A stretch of 64,000 nucleotides of DNA from the NCBI GenBank assembly GCA_903902745.1, contig CAIUWA010000011.1, positions 144,480 to 208,479 on the forward strand, given 5' to 3'. This document shows positions 53,066 through 63,936 of this stretch, piece by piece. The first letter of the stretch is position 1, and the number at the start of each line of letters is the position of its first letter. Position numbers and translations under genes: made by a program. The stretch is from an uncultured Opitutia bacterium. GTDB taxonomy: Bacteria > Verrucomicrobiota > Verrucomicrobiia > Opitutales > Opitutaceae. The notes beneath the pieces are model-generated. The model had not been told where the DNA came from, did no database searches, and saw only the letters and a list, made by a program, of their open reading frames with translations.

Positions 53066-55873
53066 CTACACCCCGGCGACCGCGGGGGTCGCCGGCGTGA
53101 TTACCACGGCGAGCGCATCCCGGAGTGCATGCAGGCGGCCGTTGCCCTCGATGGGAGCATGGTCGGCGCTCTCAATGTAGAAGGTGTCGATGGCCACGCC
53201 ACGCTCGGTGCCGATGCGGGCGAAGGTGATGTCGAAGCCATGGTCGGAAATCGTCTTCGCCAGCTGATAGAGCAGGCCGATCTGGTCATAGGCCTGGATT
53301 TCGACGATCGTGCGCTGCATCGAAAGCTCGTGGTACACCTCGACGGTCGGGGGAAACGAACTGTGGAGGGCCTCGCCCTGGCTGGCCGACAGGAGCCGGC
53401 GGCTGGCGAGTTTTTTCGCCTGCGCGACGATTTCGGGGAAGAGATCCTTGTTGGACACGAGGGCGGCCTCGATGTTTTTGGCGAAGGCCTCCTGCGCCGC
53501 GGTGCTCTGCACGACACCCCGCCGGGGTTCGACGACATAGAAGGTGTCGATCGCGATGTGGTCGCTGCGGGAGATGACCTTGGCCCCGAGAATGGAAAGG
53601 CCCGCCACGCTGAAGGCCCCGGCCAGCTTGTAGAATAGCCCCGCGCGATCCCAGGTGACGACGTTGACCACGGTGAGCGAGCGGTTGAGGTCGTCCTTCC
53701 ATTCGATGACCGGCTTGAGCGAGCCGATCGAATCGGCCTCGGTGATCGACTTGAGCAGCCGGTTCACCATCTGGATGTGCAGGGCGATCTCGCTGGAGTC
53801 GGTGTGGATGAAATAGCGCTCGGGCAGAAGATTGAAGTGCGCGGTGACTTCGTCGGGGCTGATACCCGGGATCTGCTTGGAGATGAGGTCCTGATAGATC
53901 ATTTGCTTTTTTTCCTGGTGGCCAAGGTCGAGGGCGGCGCCGAGTTTCAGGCGCTCAAGGGTAGTGCGAAAAAGGCTGGTGTGAAGGGTGTCCTTGTAGC
54001 TGTTCCAAAGGCTGGCCGCCGTGCCGCGGGCATCACAAAAAGTGTGCACGTAGAGGTGGCGCAGCCTTTCGGCGTCGCCCACCACGTCGGCAAATGCAGC
54101 GGCAGTCTGGGGATCATCTACATCCCGCTTCTGCCAAAACCGTGCCATCACGAGATGATTTTTTATGACGAAGGCGACCAGCTCGCGGCTTTGCGGGGCG
54201 ACCTGCAGGCGCTCGAGGAGGGGGAGGGCGATTTTCACGCCGCTCTCCGCGTGCCCCTGGATGCCCTCGGCCTTGCCGATGTCGTGTAACAGCAATGTGA
54301 CATACAGCAGTTCCGGCTCGGGGGTGTCATGCAGGGCGGCGCGATACTTGAGGGTGATGGGCTCCGCCTCCGAAAAAATCAGGTCGAGCTGGCGGATGGC
54401 GTTAAGCGTGTGCACATCAGCCGTGTAGCGATGGTAATACTCGTGCTGCACGAGGCAGGTGAGCTTGTCGAATTCCGGGATAAACCGGCCCAGCACCCCG
54501 AGCTCGTGCATGAGGTTCAACGTGGAGAACACGGCTCCGGCCTCGGACAGGATGGCGCGGAAGCTCACGTTGGCGTCGGCCGAGAACCGGACCTTGCGCG
54601 TGATGAGGGGCAGCGAGTCGCGGATGAGCGAGGTGAGATGGAAATCCGGCGCGCAGACCAACTGCTGGCAGTGGCGGAACACGCGGATGAGCCTTTCGGG
54701 ATCCTCCTGGAACACTTCAGGTTTTTCCGCGGCGAGCTCGCGGCCGCGCAGCACGAAGCCGTCGAAGCGCTTGGCCCGCTGGAAGCGCTGGGCCCGGAGG
54801 GACTCGCGGAAGGAGGAAAGGCGCCCGCCCCGTTCCCGCTCGAGCCCCAGCGCCAGGCGGTTCTCGATGATCTTGGACACCCGGTAGATCATCTGCGCCG
54901 CCCGGTAGTAGTCGTGCATGAACGCCTCAACCCGCCCGAGCATGTCGCGCTGGGTGTACCCGAGGTTTTGCGCGAGCTTGGGCTGGATATCGAGCGACAG
55001 CAGGTCGGAGGCGTGTTTGCTGATGAAATGCAGTTCGTTGCGGACCCGCAGCAGGAAATTATAGGAGCGCTGGAAATCGCGGAGTTCATTCCGCTTTAGG
55101 TAATTTTGCGCGTGCAGGTCCTCCAGGTTGTTGATGCCGAGCTTCACCCGGGCCATCCAGAGGGCGTTCTGGTAGTCGCGGAGGCCGCCGACCCCGTTCT
55201 TGATGTCGGGCTCCTGCAGGAAGACCGTGTCCCCGAACTTCGAGCGGCGGCCGGCCTGGTCTGCCAGCCGGGCGGCGATGTACGCCTTGGGATCCTCGGC
55301 GAGGTAGAAGCTCCGGTAGGCCTGCGTGAAGGTGTCATACAGCCCGTGCGAGCCCGCGATCAGGCGGGCCTCGAGGAGGGCGGTCTTGGTCTGGATGTCC
55401 TTGCGCGCCTCGACGAACACTTCATCGAGCGTACGGGTCGAGTGGCCGACCTTCAGCCCGCAGTCCCAGAGAATGTAGAGAATTTCGTTCGTAAGGTGCG
55501 CCTGCAGCGGCTTCATCGCGACGGGTTTCGTCTTGGCGGAGAAGAGAAACATGATGTCGACGTCGCTCAAGGGGCTGAGCTCGCTCCGGCCGTAGCCGCC
55601 CAGGGCGATAAGGGCGACCGGGGAGGGGAGCTGGCCATGGGCGCGCCCATAGGCGTCGATAGCATAATCGAACAGATGGGCCAGCAGAGCGTCGATCATC
55701 GCGGCCCGGGCTTGGGCAACCTTGAGGCCCGGGTCGCCCGCCTCGTGGCGCATGCGGATCATGGCGCTTTCCAGCCGCAGGAAAGTCTTGCAGGCAGCCA
55801 GGCGCTTGGCGGTGGAGACCTCGCCGGTGAAGTTCAGGCGCTCACGCGCGTGTTGTTGGAGGCGGCCGGGCAT
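53066..55873 (-). CDS. glnD: Bifunctional PII uridylyltransferase/uridylyl-removing enzyme
   Basis: Senses glutamine and modifies PII protein, controlling nitrogen metabolism. 935 residues from ATG 55873; the longer frame extends into the valS-side gap. Domains in order: nucleotidyltransferase (IALGGYGRSELSPLSDVDIM, ligands D104/D106), helical linker, HD domain (YVTLLLHDIGKAEGIQGHAE), and two C-terminal ACT domains (LTVVNVVTWDRAGLFYKLAG and IVEIQAYDQIGLLYQLAKTI). Length and order match GlnD (E. coli 890). It is divergent from valS. Confidence 0.95.
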   Translation of the reverse strand: MPGRLQQHARERLNFTGEVSTAKRLAACKTFLRLESAMIRMRHEAGDPGLKVAQARAAMIDALLAHLFDYAIDAYGRAHGQLPSPVALIALGGYGRSELSPLSDVDIMFLFSAKTKPVAMKPLQAHLTNEILYILWDCGLKVGHSTRTLDEVFVEARKDIQTKTALLEARLIAGSHGLYDTFTQAYRSFYLAEDPKAYIAARLADQAGRRSKFGDTVFLQEPDIKNGVGGLRDYQNALWMARVKLGINNLEDLHAQNYLKRNELRDFQRSYNFLLRVRNELHFISKHASDLLSLDIQPKLAQNLGYTQRDMLGRVEAFMHDYYRAAQMIYRVSKIIENRLALGLERERGGRLSSFRESLRAQRFQRAKRFDGFVLRGRELAAEKPEVFQEDPERLIRVFRHCQQLVCAPDFHLTSLIRDSLPLITRKVRFSADANVSFRAILSEAGAVFSTLNLMHELGVLGRFIPEFDKLTCLVQHEYYHRYTADVHTLNAIRQLDLIFSEAEPITLKYRAALHDTPEPELLYVTLLLHDIGKAEGIQGHAESGVKIALPLLERLQVAPQSRELVAFVIKNHLVMARFWQKRDVDDPQTAAAFADVVGDAERLRHLYVHTFCDARGTAASLWNSYKDTLHTSLFRTTLERLKLGAALDLGHQEKKQMIYQDLISKQIPGISPDEVTAHFNLLPERYFIHTDSSEIALHIQMVNRLLKSITEADSIGSLKPVIEWKDDLNRSLTVVNVVTWDRAGLFYKLAGAFSVAGLSILGAKVISRSDHIAIDTFYVVEPRRGVVQSTAAQEAFAKNIEAALVSNKDLFPEIVAQAKKLASRRLLSASQGEALHSSFPPTVEVYHELSMQRTIVEIQAYDQIGLLYQLAKTISDHGFDITFARIGTERGVAIDTFYIESADHAPIEGNGRLHALRDALAVVITPATPAVAGV

Positions 55874-56172
55874 GGAAGAGGGCCACAGTGGACTGGAAAA
55901 CCCGGCCGCGCAAAGCGTGAAAATTGCCGGGGCGGGAATCGGGAATCCCGGTATTAAATCTGCGCCCGTTCGCCGTGGCAGGCCGCGCCGCGCCAAAATC
56001 CCTCGGACCAAGCCGGGCTCACGATGAGGTGAACACAGTCGAAGGTCCGTCGTGCAGGAGGTAGGGTTTGTTACCCATGTAGCCTGTTCATGGGCGATAA
56101 TTTGCATCACTCGCCGCTTGCTTCGCAGCCTGCGGGACGGTTTTCTCCGCGGTTCAGATTCCGCAACGCCCC

Positions 56173-58902
56173 ATGGCCGAGATCACCAAGAGCTACGAAC
56201 CGCGCGACGTCGAAAAGAAGTGGTATGCCGCCTGGCAGGCCGCCCACGCTTTCGCGGGCAAGGTCGTCGCGGGCAAGGAGGCCTACAGCATCGTTATCCC
56301 GCCGCCGAATGTGACCGGCGTGCTCACGATGGGCCATGTGCTCAACAACACGCTGCAGGACATTCTGATTCGCCGGGCCCGGCTGGAGGGCAAATCGCCC
56401 TTGTGGATTCCGGGCACCGACCACGCCGGTATTGCGACCCAGACCGTGGTCGAGCGCGAACTGCGCAAGCAGAAGAAGACCCGGCGTGATTTCGGCCGGG
56501 AGAAATTCGTGGAGAAAGTCTGGGAGTGGCGCCACGAGAAGGGCGGCATCATTCTTGAGCAGCTCCGCCGCCTGGGTGCGTCCTGCGACTGGGACCGCAC
56601 GCACTTCACGATGGACCCGGTTTACTCGCGGGCCGTGCTCGGCGTCTTCGTCGATCTCTTCCGCAAGGGGCACATCTACCGCGGCAAGCGGATGGTGAAC
56701 TGGTGCCCGGCTTCGCAGACCGCGCTCTCCGACGAGGAGGTTATCATGAAGCCGGTCAACGGCACGCTCTACAAGGTGCGGTACGAGCTGGTCGACCGGC
56801 CGGGAGAATACATCCAGGTTTCGACCACGCGCCCCGAGACCATCCCGGGCGACGTGGCCATCGCCGTTCACCCGGAGGATCCGCGCTATGCCGGTTTGGT
56901 CGGAAAGTCCGTGTGGCGCCCGCTCAACCGCGCCCAGATCCCGATTGTCGCGGACCTGGCGGTGGACCGGGAGTTCGGCTCCGGCGCGCTCAAGATTACA
57001 CCGGCGCATGACAAGGTCGATTTCGACGTCGGCGCCCGGCACCGGCTTCCCATCATCGACGTGCTCAATGCCGACGGCACGCTCAATGAGCTCGCGGGCC
57101 CGGAGCTGGCGGGGCTCGACCGTTTTGCCGGACGCAAAAAAGCGGCCGAGCTGTTGAAGGCTGGCGGCGCCCTCGTGGGCGAGGAGGCCTACGCCAACAA
57201 TGTCGGCTACTCCGAGCGCGCCGACGTGCCGATCGAGCCGCGGCTCACGTGGCAGTGGTGGCTGCGTTATCCGCGCATCGAGGAGGCCAAGGCGGCGGTG
57301 CGGGACGGGCACATCAAGTTTTATCCGGAGCGCTGGAGCAAAGTCTACCTGCACTGGCTTGAAAACATCCAGGACTGGTGCATCAGCCGCCAACTCTGGT
57401 GGGGCCACCGGATCCCGGTGTGGTATCGCCAGGGCCTTGATCGCGAAAAACTCACTCCGTCGGATCTGCAGGATCCCACGAAGGTGCACATCTCCCTCGA
57501 AGGCCCCGCCGATCCGACGGGCTGGGTGCAGGAGGAAGACGTGCTCGACACCTGGTTCAGTTCCTGGCTCTGGCCGTTTGCGACAATGGGCTGGCCTGAT
57601 CCCGGCGAGATGAAAAAGGCGGGCTTCGATTACTTTTATCCGACCACGACGCTCGTCACCGGCCCCGACATCATTTTCTTCTGGGTGGCCCGCATGATCA
57701 TGGCCGGGCTGGAATTCACGCATCCCGGCGAGCCGCTCGAGCGCCGCCTGCCGTTCCGGCACGTTTACTTCACCGGCATCATCCGCGACGCGCAGGGCCG
57801 CAAGATGTCGAAGTCGCTCGGCAATTCGCCCGACCCGCTTGACCTGATCGACAAGTATGGGGCCGACGGCCTCCGCTTCGGCCTCATTGCCACCGCGCCG
57901 CAGGGTCAGGACATCCGCTTTCAGGAGGACCGCATCGAGGGCGGCAAGAATTTCTGCAACAAGCTGTGGAATGCCTGCCGTTTCCGCCAGATGAGCGGCG
58001 AGCCCGACCCCAGCGTCACGCTCCCGCCCATCCTGGCGCGGCTGGACGTCGCGAAATTCGACGCTGACGACCACGCGATCCTCGACCGCCTGCTGACGAC
58101 CACACGCGAGGTGGACCGGTGCTTCCTCGAGTTCGAGTTCAGTGCGGCAGCGCAGACGCTGTACGGTTTTTTCTGGAATGACTTTTGCGACTGGTACGTG
58201 GAGGTGTCGAAATCGAAGCTCCAGTCGCCTGTCACGAAGTTCAACTGCCTCGCGATCCAGGACATCGTCCTGCGCCAGACGCTGCTGTTGCTCCATCCCT
58301 TCATCCCATTCATCACGGAGGAGCTGTGGCAGCTCCTGGGGTACGGCCGGCCCAACAGTTTCATCGAGGATGCCCATCTCCGCAACGCCTCGGAGCTTGC
58401 TTCGACGCAAGACCTGCAGGGGGTGAAGATCGACCACACGCAGGTGGCCGCCGTGCAGGCGGTGAAGACCTTTGTCTCGCAGGCCCGAGCCCTGAAGGCT
58501 GACCACAACCTCGCCAGCCGGCGCGACGTTCGCTTCTTCGTCATCGCCGGGGACGCCGCCTGGGAGAAAGTCCAGGCCAACCTGGCCAAGATCACGCGCA
58601 TGGCCGGCGCCGCGGAAATCCTCCGCAAGGAAAAGGTCGACGGCGCCCCCGCCGCCGTTACCCCGCTGGGCACGCTTTTTCTCGACCTTGCCAGCACCGT
58701 GGATGCCGGTGCCGAGAAGGTTCGCCTCACGAAGGAGCTCGACGCCCTGGCGAAGCACATTGTCGCCACCGAAGCCCGCCTGGCGAACGAGGCCTTTGTC
58801 AGCAAGGCTCCGCCGGCCGTCCTGGAAGGCGCCAGAAAGCAACTGGCCGACCAGAAGGCGAAGTCCGCCGAGCTGACGCGCTTGCTGAAAGCCCTGGGGT
58901 GA
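56173..58902 (+). CDS. valS: Valyl-tRNA synthetase
   Basis: Class I synthetase charging tRNA-Val. 909 residues. HIGH-type motif TMGH (52-55 in PPPNVTGVLTMGHVLN); editing (CP1) domain with FSTTRPETIPGDVAIAV-like segments (VSTTRPETIPGDVAIAVHPE); KMSKS at 544-548 (GRKMSKSLGN); anticodon-binding region with LPFIPFITEELWQ-like text (LHPFIPFITEELWQLL); a C-terminal coiled coil (LTKELDALAKHIVATEARLA). Everything needed for activity is present. The 299-bp leader shared with glnD shows no clear T-box. Confidence 0.96.
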   Translation: MAEITKSYEPRDVEKKWYAAWQAAHAFAGKVVAGKEAYSIVIPPPNVTGVLTMGHVLNNTLQDILIRRARLEGKSPLWIPGTDHAGIATQTVVERELRKQKKTRRDFGREKFVEKVWEWRHEKGGIILEQLRRLGASCDWDRTHFTMDPVYSRAVLGVFVDLFRKGHIYRGKRMVNWCPASQTALSDEEVIMKPVNGTLYKVRYELVDRPGEYIQVSTTRPETIPGDVAIAVHPEDPRYAGLVGKSVWRPLNRAQIPIVADLAVDREFGSGALKITPAHDKVDFDVGARHRLPIIDVLNADGTLNELAGPELAGLDRFAGRKKAAELLKAGGALVGEEAYANNVGYSERADVPIEPRLTWQWWLRYPRIEEAKAAVRDGHIKFYPERWSKVYLHWLENIQDWCISRQLWWGHRIPVWYRQGLDREKLTPSDLQDPTKVHISLEGPADPTGWVQEEDVLDTWFSSWLWPFATMGWPDPGEMKKAGFDYFYPTTTLVTGPDIIFFWVARMIMAGLEFTHPGEPLERRLPFRHVYFTGIIRDAQGRKMSKSLGNSPDPLDLIDKYGADGLRFGLIATAPQGQDIRFQEDRIEGGKNFCNKLWNACRFRQMSGEPDPSVTLPPILARLDVAKFDADDHAILDRLLTTTREVDRCFLEFEFSAAAQTLYGFFWNDFCDWYVEVSKSKLQSPVTKFNCLAIQDIVLRQTLLLLHPFIPFITEELWQLLGYGRPNSFIEDAHLRNASELASTQDLQGVKIDHTQVAAVQAVKTFVSQARALKADHNLASRRDVRFFVIAGDAAWEKVQANLAKITRMAGAAEILRKEKVDGAPAAVTPLGTLFLDLASTVDAGAEKVRLTKELDALAKHIVATEARLANEAFVSKAPPAVLEGARKQLADQKAKSAELTRLLKALG

Positions 58903-58915
58903 GTTTGCTGCGGCC

Positions 58916-59482
58916 ATGGCCACACCGCCCCGCATCCTGGCTTTTTCCGGCAGCGCCCGGAAGGAATCCCTGAACCGGAAGTTTCTCGCCGTCGCCGTAC
59001 AGGCGGTGCGTGCCGCCGGCGGCGAAGTCACGCTGATCGACCTCAACGATTACGAGCTGCCGCTCTACCATGGCGACCTCGAGGAGGCGAAGGGCCTCCC
59101 CGCGAACGCGGTGAAGCTCATCGAGCTCGTCACGTCGCACGCCGCGCTGCTCATCGCCTCGCCGGAATATAACTCGATGATCACACCGCTGCTGAAGAAC
59201 ACGGTGGATTGGTGCACCCGCGGTGACGTCAATCCCTTCATGGGCAAGGTGGCGGCGGTCATTTCCGCGTCGCCCGGCGCGCTCGGCGGCGCGCGCTCCC
59301 TGAAACTGGCGCAGCAATTGATGCTGCATCTCGGCTGCCACGTGGTGCCAGGGCAGACCATTCTGCCGCAGGCTGACGCGGCTTTTGACGAAGGTGGCGC
59401 ACTGAAGGAGCCCCGCTCACAGAAGGCCGTGCAGACCCTGGCCGCGGCGCTCGTGCGCACGGCCACGCGGCTGGCGGGCTGA
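58916..59482 (+). CDS. NADPH-dependent FMN reductase family protein
   Basis: 188 residues. Flavodoxin-like fold with the FMN phosphate loop GSARKESLNRKFL, and the family blocks ASPEYNSMITPLLKNTVDWC and VISASPGALGGARSLKLAQQ. Members reduce FMN, quinones, chromate or azo compounds with NAD(P)H in the cytoplasm. It follows valS by 13 bp and is probably co-transcribed with it. Confidence 0.92.
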   Translation: MATPPRILAFSGSARKESLNRKFLAVAVQAVRAAGGEVTLIDLNDYELPLYHGDLEEAKGLPANAVKLIELVTSHAALLIASPEYNSMITPLLKNTVDWCTRGDVNPFMGKVAAVISASPGALGGARSLKLAQQLMLHLGCHVVPGQTILPQADAAFDEGGALKEPRSQKAVQTLAAALVRTATRLAG

Positions 59483-59548
59483 GTTCCACCCGCCAGCATG
59501 GAGGCTTGCCCGTCGCCGGGCAGGCCCTAGCGTCGACCTCTCTTAAGC

Positions 59549-60565
59549 ATGAAAAAAGCCCTTATCACCGGCATCACGGGCCAGGACGGTTCGTATCTCG
59601 CCGAACTGTTGCTCGACAAAGGTTATGAGGTGCACGGCGTCATCCGCCGCGCCTCGACCTTCAACACGAGCCGCATCGACCACCTCTACCGTGATCCCCA
59701 CGTCAATGGTGTCCGCCTCCACCTGCACTATGGCGACCTCGCGGACTCGGTGCAGATGGTGAAGCTGCTCTACGACCTGCAGCCAGACGAGATCTACAAC
59801 CTCGGCGCCCAGTCGCACGTCCGGGTGTCGTTCGACATTCCGGAATACACTGGCGACGTCGACGGCCTCGGTGCACTGCGCATCCTTGAGGCCATTCGGG
59901 AGGCCAAGCTGGTGGGGAAGGTCCGTTATTATCAGGCCTCCTCCTCCGAGATGTTCGGCAAAGTGCAGGAAGTGCCGCAGACGGAGACCACGCCGTTCTG
60001 GCCGCGCTCGCCCTACGGCTGCGCCAAGGTCTACGCCTACTGGCTCACGGTGAACTACCGCGAGAGCTACAACCTCCATGCGTCGAACGGCATCCTTTTC
60101 AACCATGAGAGCCCGCGCCGCGGCGAGACCTTCGTCACCCGCAAGATCACCCGCGCCGCCACCCGCATCAAGATGGGCCTGCAGGAGTCGATTTACCTTG
60201 GCAACCTCGACGCCCAGCGCGACTGGGGCTACGCGAAGGAATATGTCGAGATGATGTGGCTCATGCTGCAGCAGGACAAACCCGATGACTACGTCGTCGC
60301 GACCAACGAGACGCACAGCGTGAAGGAATTCTGCCAGGAAACCTTCGGCCTGCTGGGTCTCGACTGGGAGAAGCACGTCAAATACGACCAGCGCTACGAA
60401 CGGCCGGCCGAGGTGGAACTGCTCATCGGCGATCCCGCCAAGGCGAAGAAGCAGCTCGGGTGGCAGCCGAAGGTGCGCTTCAAGGAGCTCGTCAAGATCA
60501 TGGTCGAGCACGACCTCGCCCTCGCGAAGCAGGAGTTGCAGATCAGCCAGCTCCCGAAGCCCTGA
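59549..60565 (+). CDS. gmd: GDP-mannose 4,6-dehydratase
   Basis: First step to GDP-L-fucose: GDP-D-mannose to GDP-4-keto-6-deoxymannose. 338 residues. Rossmann [20 protein letters not shown], active-site segment [14 protein letters not shown] and [13 protein letters not shown] (Tyr-x3-Lys), and substrate-binding [19 protein letters not shown] and [15 protein letters not shown]. fcl follows after a palindromic repeat; together they supply fucose for surface glycans. Confidence 0.96.
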   Translation: MKKALITGITGQDGSYLAELLLDKGYEVHGVIRRASTFNTSRIDHLYRDPHVNGVRLHLHYGDLADSVQMVKLLYDLQPDEIYNLGAQSHVRVSFDIPEYTGDVDGLGALRILEAIREAKLVGKVRYYQASSSEMFGKVQEVPQTETTPFWPRSPYGCAKVYAYWLTVNYRESYNLHASNGILFNHESPRRGETFVTRKITRAATRIKMGLQESIYLGNLDAQRDWGYAKEYVEMMWLMLQQDKPDDYVVATNETHSVKEFCQETFGLLGLDWEKHVKYDQRYERPAEVELLIGDPAKAKKQLGWQPKVRFKELVKIMVEHDLALAKQELQISQLPKP

Positions 60566-60569
60566 GGAT

Positions 60570-60646
60570 TTTTAACGCTGAGATCACAGAGCGCGCTGAG
60601 TGGTGAAATTTGCTTCCTCCGAGGTTTCGGCGACTCTGTGTTAAAA
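60570..60646. repeat. Palindromic element between gmd and fcl
   Basis: TTTTTAACGCTGAGATCACA then GAGCGCGCTGAG on the left; CGGCGACTCTGTGTTAAAA on the right. This is the intergenic counterpart of the purL insertion at 40364-40457. It fills the gap inside the two-gene operon. Confidence 0.85.
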
Positions 60647-60648
60647 CC

Positions 60649-61584
60649 ATGAAGCTTTATATTGCTGGTCACCAGGGCATGGTCGGTTCCGCGCTGGTGC
60701 GGCGCTTTCAGGCGGAGCCGGGGGTGCAACTGCTGCTGCGCACACGCAAGGAACTCGACCTCACTTCGCAGGCCGCGGTGGAGTCATTCTATGGGGCGGA
60801 AAAGCCGGACGTCGCGATCATCGCCGCGGCCAAGGTCGGCGGCATCCACGCCAACAACACCTACCCGGCGGATTTTCTCTTCGAGAATCTCGCCATTGCC
60901 GCGAACACGATCCACGCCGCCTACCGGCACAAGGTCTCGCGGTTGCTCTTCCTCGGCAGCTCCTGCATCTATCCGAAGCACGCGCCCCAGCCGATGCCGG
61001 AGGATTGCCTGCTGACCGGCCAGCTGGAGCCGACTAACGAGGCCTACGCCATCGCGAAGATCACCGGGCTCAAACTCGCGCAATCCTACCGCCGGCAGCA
61101 TGGGGTGCTCTTTCACTCGGCGATGCCGACCAATCTTTACGGGCCCGGCGACAACTACCACCTGCAGAATTCGCATGTGCTGCCCGCGCTCATCCGCAAG
61201 TTCCACGAGGCGAAGGAGACCGGGAGCCCCGAGGTCGTTGCCTGGGGTACGGGTACGCCCAAACGGGAATTCCTCCACGTGGACGACTTGGCCGCCGCCT
61301 GCGCCTTTCTCCTCCAACTCGCCAACCCGCCCGACTGGATCAATGTCGGCACGGGCACCGATGTGACCATCCGGGAACTCACGGAGTGCGTCGCCAAGGT
61401 GACCGGCTTCAAGGGCCGCATTGCCTGGGACGCGTCCAAGCCCGATGGCACGCCCCGCAAGCTGATGGATGTCTCGCGGCTCGCCGCGCTGGGCTGGAAG
61501 GCGAAGATCGGCCTGAGCGACGGGGTCGCGAAGACTTACGCGAGCTTCTTGGCCGAAAAATCCGCCGGCATCCTGCGGATGTAG
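60649..61584 (+). CDS. fcl: GDP-L-fucose synthase
   Basis: Epimerase-reductase giving GDP-L-fucose. 311 residues from ATG 60649 (the upstream frame is repeat). NADP-binding [34 protein letters not shown], the [11 protein letters not shown] catalytic Tyr-Lys pair, and [20 protein letters not shown]. Full length for the family. Follows gmd in the same operon. Confidence 0.95.
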   Translation: MKLYIAGHQGMVGSALVRRFQAEPGVQLLLRTRKELDLTSQAAVESFYGAEKPDVAIIAAAKVGGIHANNTYPADFLFENLAIAANTIHAAYRHKVSRLLFLGSSCIYPKHAPQPMPEDCLLTGQLEPTNEAYAIAKITGLKLAQSYRRQHGVLFHSAMPTNLYGPGDNYHLQNSHVLPALIRKFHEAKETGSPEVVAWGTGTPKREFLHVDDLAAACAFLLQLANPPDWINVGTGTDVTIRELTECVAKVTGFKGRIAWDASKPDGTPRKLMDVSRLAALGWKAKIGLSDGVAKTYASFLAEKSAGILRM

Positions 61585-61586
61585 AA

Positions 61587-61685
61587 GGCAACAAGGATCA
61601 AGTAACAAGTATCAAATCAGGATTCCAAGATCCTCGACCACCTGGCACTTGGGTTTCTCCCCTTGTTACTTGCTCCTTGTCACTT
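61587..61685. repeat. Palindromic CAAGTAACAAG repeat
   Basis: GGCAACAAGGATCAAGTAAC then AAGTATCAA pairs with CCTTGTTACTTGCTCCTTGT on the right. Located between the convergent fcl and hybrid-kinase genes. Confidence 0.75.
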
Positions 61686-61687
61686 AC

Positions 61688-61707
61688 TTGTCCGCTAGCG
61701 CGGACAA
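61688..61707 (-). terminator. Hairpin directly after the hybrid kinase stop
   Basis: TTGTCCGC-TAGC-GCGGACAA: an 8-bp perfect stem with four-base loop touching the stop of the kinase. It lacks a T-run, so it is a weak or non-classical terminator candidate. Confidence 0.45.
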
Positions 61708-63735
61708 TCAGTTGGCCGCAGGTGGGGGCGGCGTGGGGCTGTCGATGGCCTCGCGCAGGGTTTTCAGCAAGGTTTCCGCCCGGTAGGGCTTATGAAGAAA
61801 ATACCGGATGCCGGCGTCCGACGCCTTGGCGGGATTGGCGTTGGAACTGAGGCCGCTGGCCGCGATGACCTTGACGTCGGGATTGATGCGCCGCAGGGCG
61901 TGAAGCGTGGTGATACCATCCATCACGGGCATCATCATGTCCGTCAGCACGGCAGCGATCTCCCCCCGGTGCTGGGCGTAGAGCGCCACGGCGGTGGCGC
62001 CTTCCAAGGCGGTCAGGACCCGGTAGCCGCGCTTTTCGAGTGTCTTGCGCGAGATGTCGAGGATGACCTCCTCGTCGTCCACCACGAGGATCAGCTCGCC
62101 GCCGCCAAACGGAGCGACGCTGCCTTCCACGGAACTCACTTCCTCCGCCTTGGCGTTTTCCGCCGGCAGGTAAATCTGGAAGGTGCTCCCCTGGTGGAGC
62201 TCGCTACTGAGATGAATGAACCCCTGGTGTCCCTTGACGATGGCGAGCACGGTTGAAAGGCCCAGGCCAGTGCCCTTGCCGAATTCCTTCGTGGTGAAAA
62301 AAGGATCGAAAATCTTGTCCCGGATTTCCGGCCGGATACCGCCGCCGCTGTCCGTGACCTTGATGACGACATAAGGTCCGGGACGGGCCTCCGGATTCAT
62401 GGCGGCGTAACTCTCGTCAAACACCCGGCTTTCCACGGCAAGCGTGAGGGTGCCGCCGTTCGGCATGGCATCCCGGGCGTTGACGCAAAGGTTGAGCAGG
62501 GCCTGATGCAGCTGGGTGGGGTCGCCGGAGACCGACCAGAGCGAGTTGTTGGGCTCGAGCTTGAGCCGGATGCCCTTCGGAAAAGTCTCCTGGATGATGC
62601 CCGCGAGTTCGTGGACCAGGTGATGGGGTTGGACGGCAATCTTCTGCCCTTCCATGCCGCGGGCAAAGGACAACACCTGCCGGACCATCGAGCCGCCGCG
62701 CTGGGCACTGCACCGCAATCCATCGAGGACGTGCGTGCGTTGCGCCCCGACCAGCTGGTCGTCCGCCAGCAGGTCGATCGACATCAGGATCGGGGCCAGG
62801 ATATTGTTAAGGTCGTGGGCGATGCCGCTGGCCAGCGTGCCGATGCTTTCGAGGCGCTGGACGCGGAGAAACTGCGACTCGATTTTCTTCCGCTCGGTGG
62901 CGTCAGTATCGATGGACAATATGGAGCGGGGGGTGCCGTCCTTGGCCCGGACCAGAGTTGAGCGGTTCTCGACCGTAAGCTCCCGGCCGTCCTTGGTCTG
63001 TTTCTGAAGTTCGCCGGCCCATTCGCCGCGTTCCAGCACGAGTTTCCGGGCGGCCTCGTGTTTTTCCGTGTGCTTGGTGAGCAGCTCCCCGGCTTTACGC
63101 CCCAGCGCCTCGCCCGCTTTCCAACCGAAGACCCGTTCGGCGCCTTTGCTCCAAAAGACAATCGTGTCCTCGAGGTTCCGGACGACAATGGCATCCCGCG
63201 CCTGATCCAGCAGTGCCGCCTGCTCCCGCAGGCATTCCTCCGTCTCCTTGCGTTCCGTGATGTCCAGAAACATGACGACGGCGCCACCGCCCGGCCCATT
63301 GAGCGGGGTGATGGTGATGCGGTACCACCGCCCCTGGAGGGGATGGTGGCACGTGAATTCATGCATGAAGCGGGACTGCTTCCCCGCCAGCACCCGCCGC
63401 AAGCCGGCTGCCATGATGTGAAGCTGGACAGAGTCCGAACCTGAGGTCTGATCGCACGCCCCAAGATAATCGCAGCCGATGTCACCGAAGAAAGCCGCGG
63501 CTCCGCTGCCACCGGCACCGGATTGCTTCCATGCTTCATTGACGGTGACAATCCGACCGGTGCCATCAATCAAGGCCACGCAGGCGGGCAACGCGTTGAG
63601 AATAGCCGCCCTCAGGCCGGCCTCCTCCATGTTGGAATTGCCCCGGACCAAGGCAGGTTCCGCCCCGGAGGTGACCACCGGCTCGCTTTTGGCCAATGGC
63701 GGAAGTGAATGGGGATCGCCGGGGCTGTCTGACAT
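61708..63735 (-). CDS. Hybrid PAS sensor histidine kinase with receiver domain
   Basis: 675 residues. Two PAS domains (about 40-150 and 165-290: [40 protein letters not shown]). H-box [21 protein letters not shown]-box [18 protein letters not shown]-box [21 protein letters not shown]-terminal receiver [20 protein letters not shown] with phospho-acceptor Asp in [12 protein letters not shown] and Lys in FLHKPYR. No membrane segment: cytoplasmic phosphorelay start. Divergent from the probable prfB start, with 201 bp between. Confidence 0.92.
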   Translation of the reverse strand: MSDSPGDPHSLPPLAKSEPVVTSGAEPALVRGNSNMEEAGLRAAILNALPACVALIDGTGRIVTVNEAWKQSGAGGSGAAAFFGDIGCDYLGACDQTSGSDSVQLHIMAAGLRRVLAGKQSRFMHEFTCHHPLQGRWYRITITPLNGPGGGAVVMFLDITERKETEECLREQAALLDQARDAIVVRNLEDTIVFWSKGAERVFGWKAGEALGRKAGELLTKHTEKHEAARKLVLERGEWAGELQKQTKDGRELTVENRSTLVRAKDGTPRSILSIDTDATERKKIESQFLRVQRLESIGTLASGIAHDLNNILAPILMSIDLLADDQLVGAQRTHVLDGLRCSAQRGGSMVRQVLSFARGMEGQKIAVQPHHLVHELAGIIQETFPKGIRLKLEPNNSLWSVSGDPTQLHQALLNLCVNARDAMPNGGTLTLAVESRVFDESYAAMNPEARPGPYVVIKVTDSGGGIRPEIRDKIFDPFFTTKEFGKGTGLGLSTVLAIVKGHQGFIHLSSELHQGSTFQIYLPAENAKAEEVSSVEGSVAPFGGGELILVVDDEEVILDISRKTLEKRGYRVLTALEGATAVALYAQHRGEIAAVLTDMMMPVMDGITTLHALRRINPDVKVIAASGLSSNANPAKASDAGIRYFLHKPYRAETLLKTLREAIDSPTPPPPAAN

Positions 63736-63936
63736 GTGGGGGTGGGAAGGGAAAGCCGTACGATTCGAAGTAAAAAAAGACTGAACAGCGGTGTCAGCGG
63801 TGCAAGGCAGGGCGTGGGGTATTACTACCTAGGTGTTGTAAGTAGTTCTACACCTCGGGGCTCATCCCGGTCTCCTCTCACCCCTTCACTTTCCCCTTGC
63901 GCCGGGCGGGGGTCTTTGCGGCCATCAGCCTTCGCC

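Noticed and set aside
55874..56172. T-box or other riboswitch before valS
   Set aside because: No T-box consensus, specifier hairpin or terminator/antiterminator pair was evident by eye.
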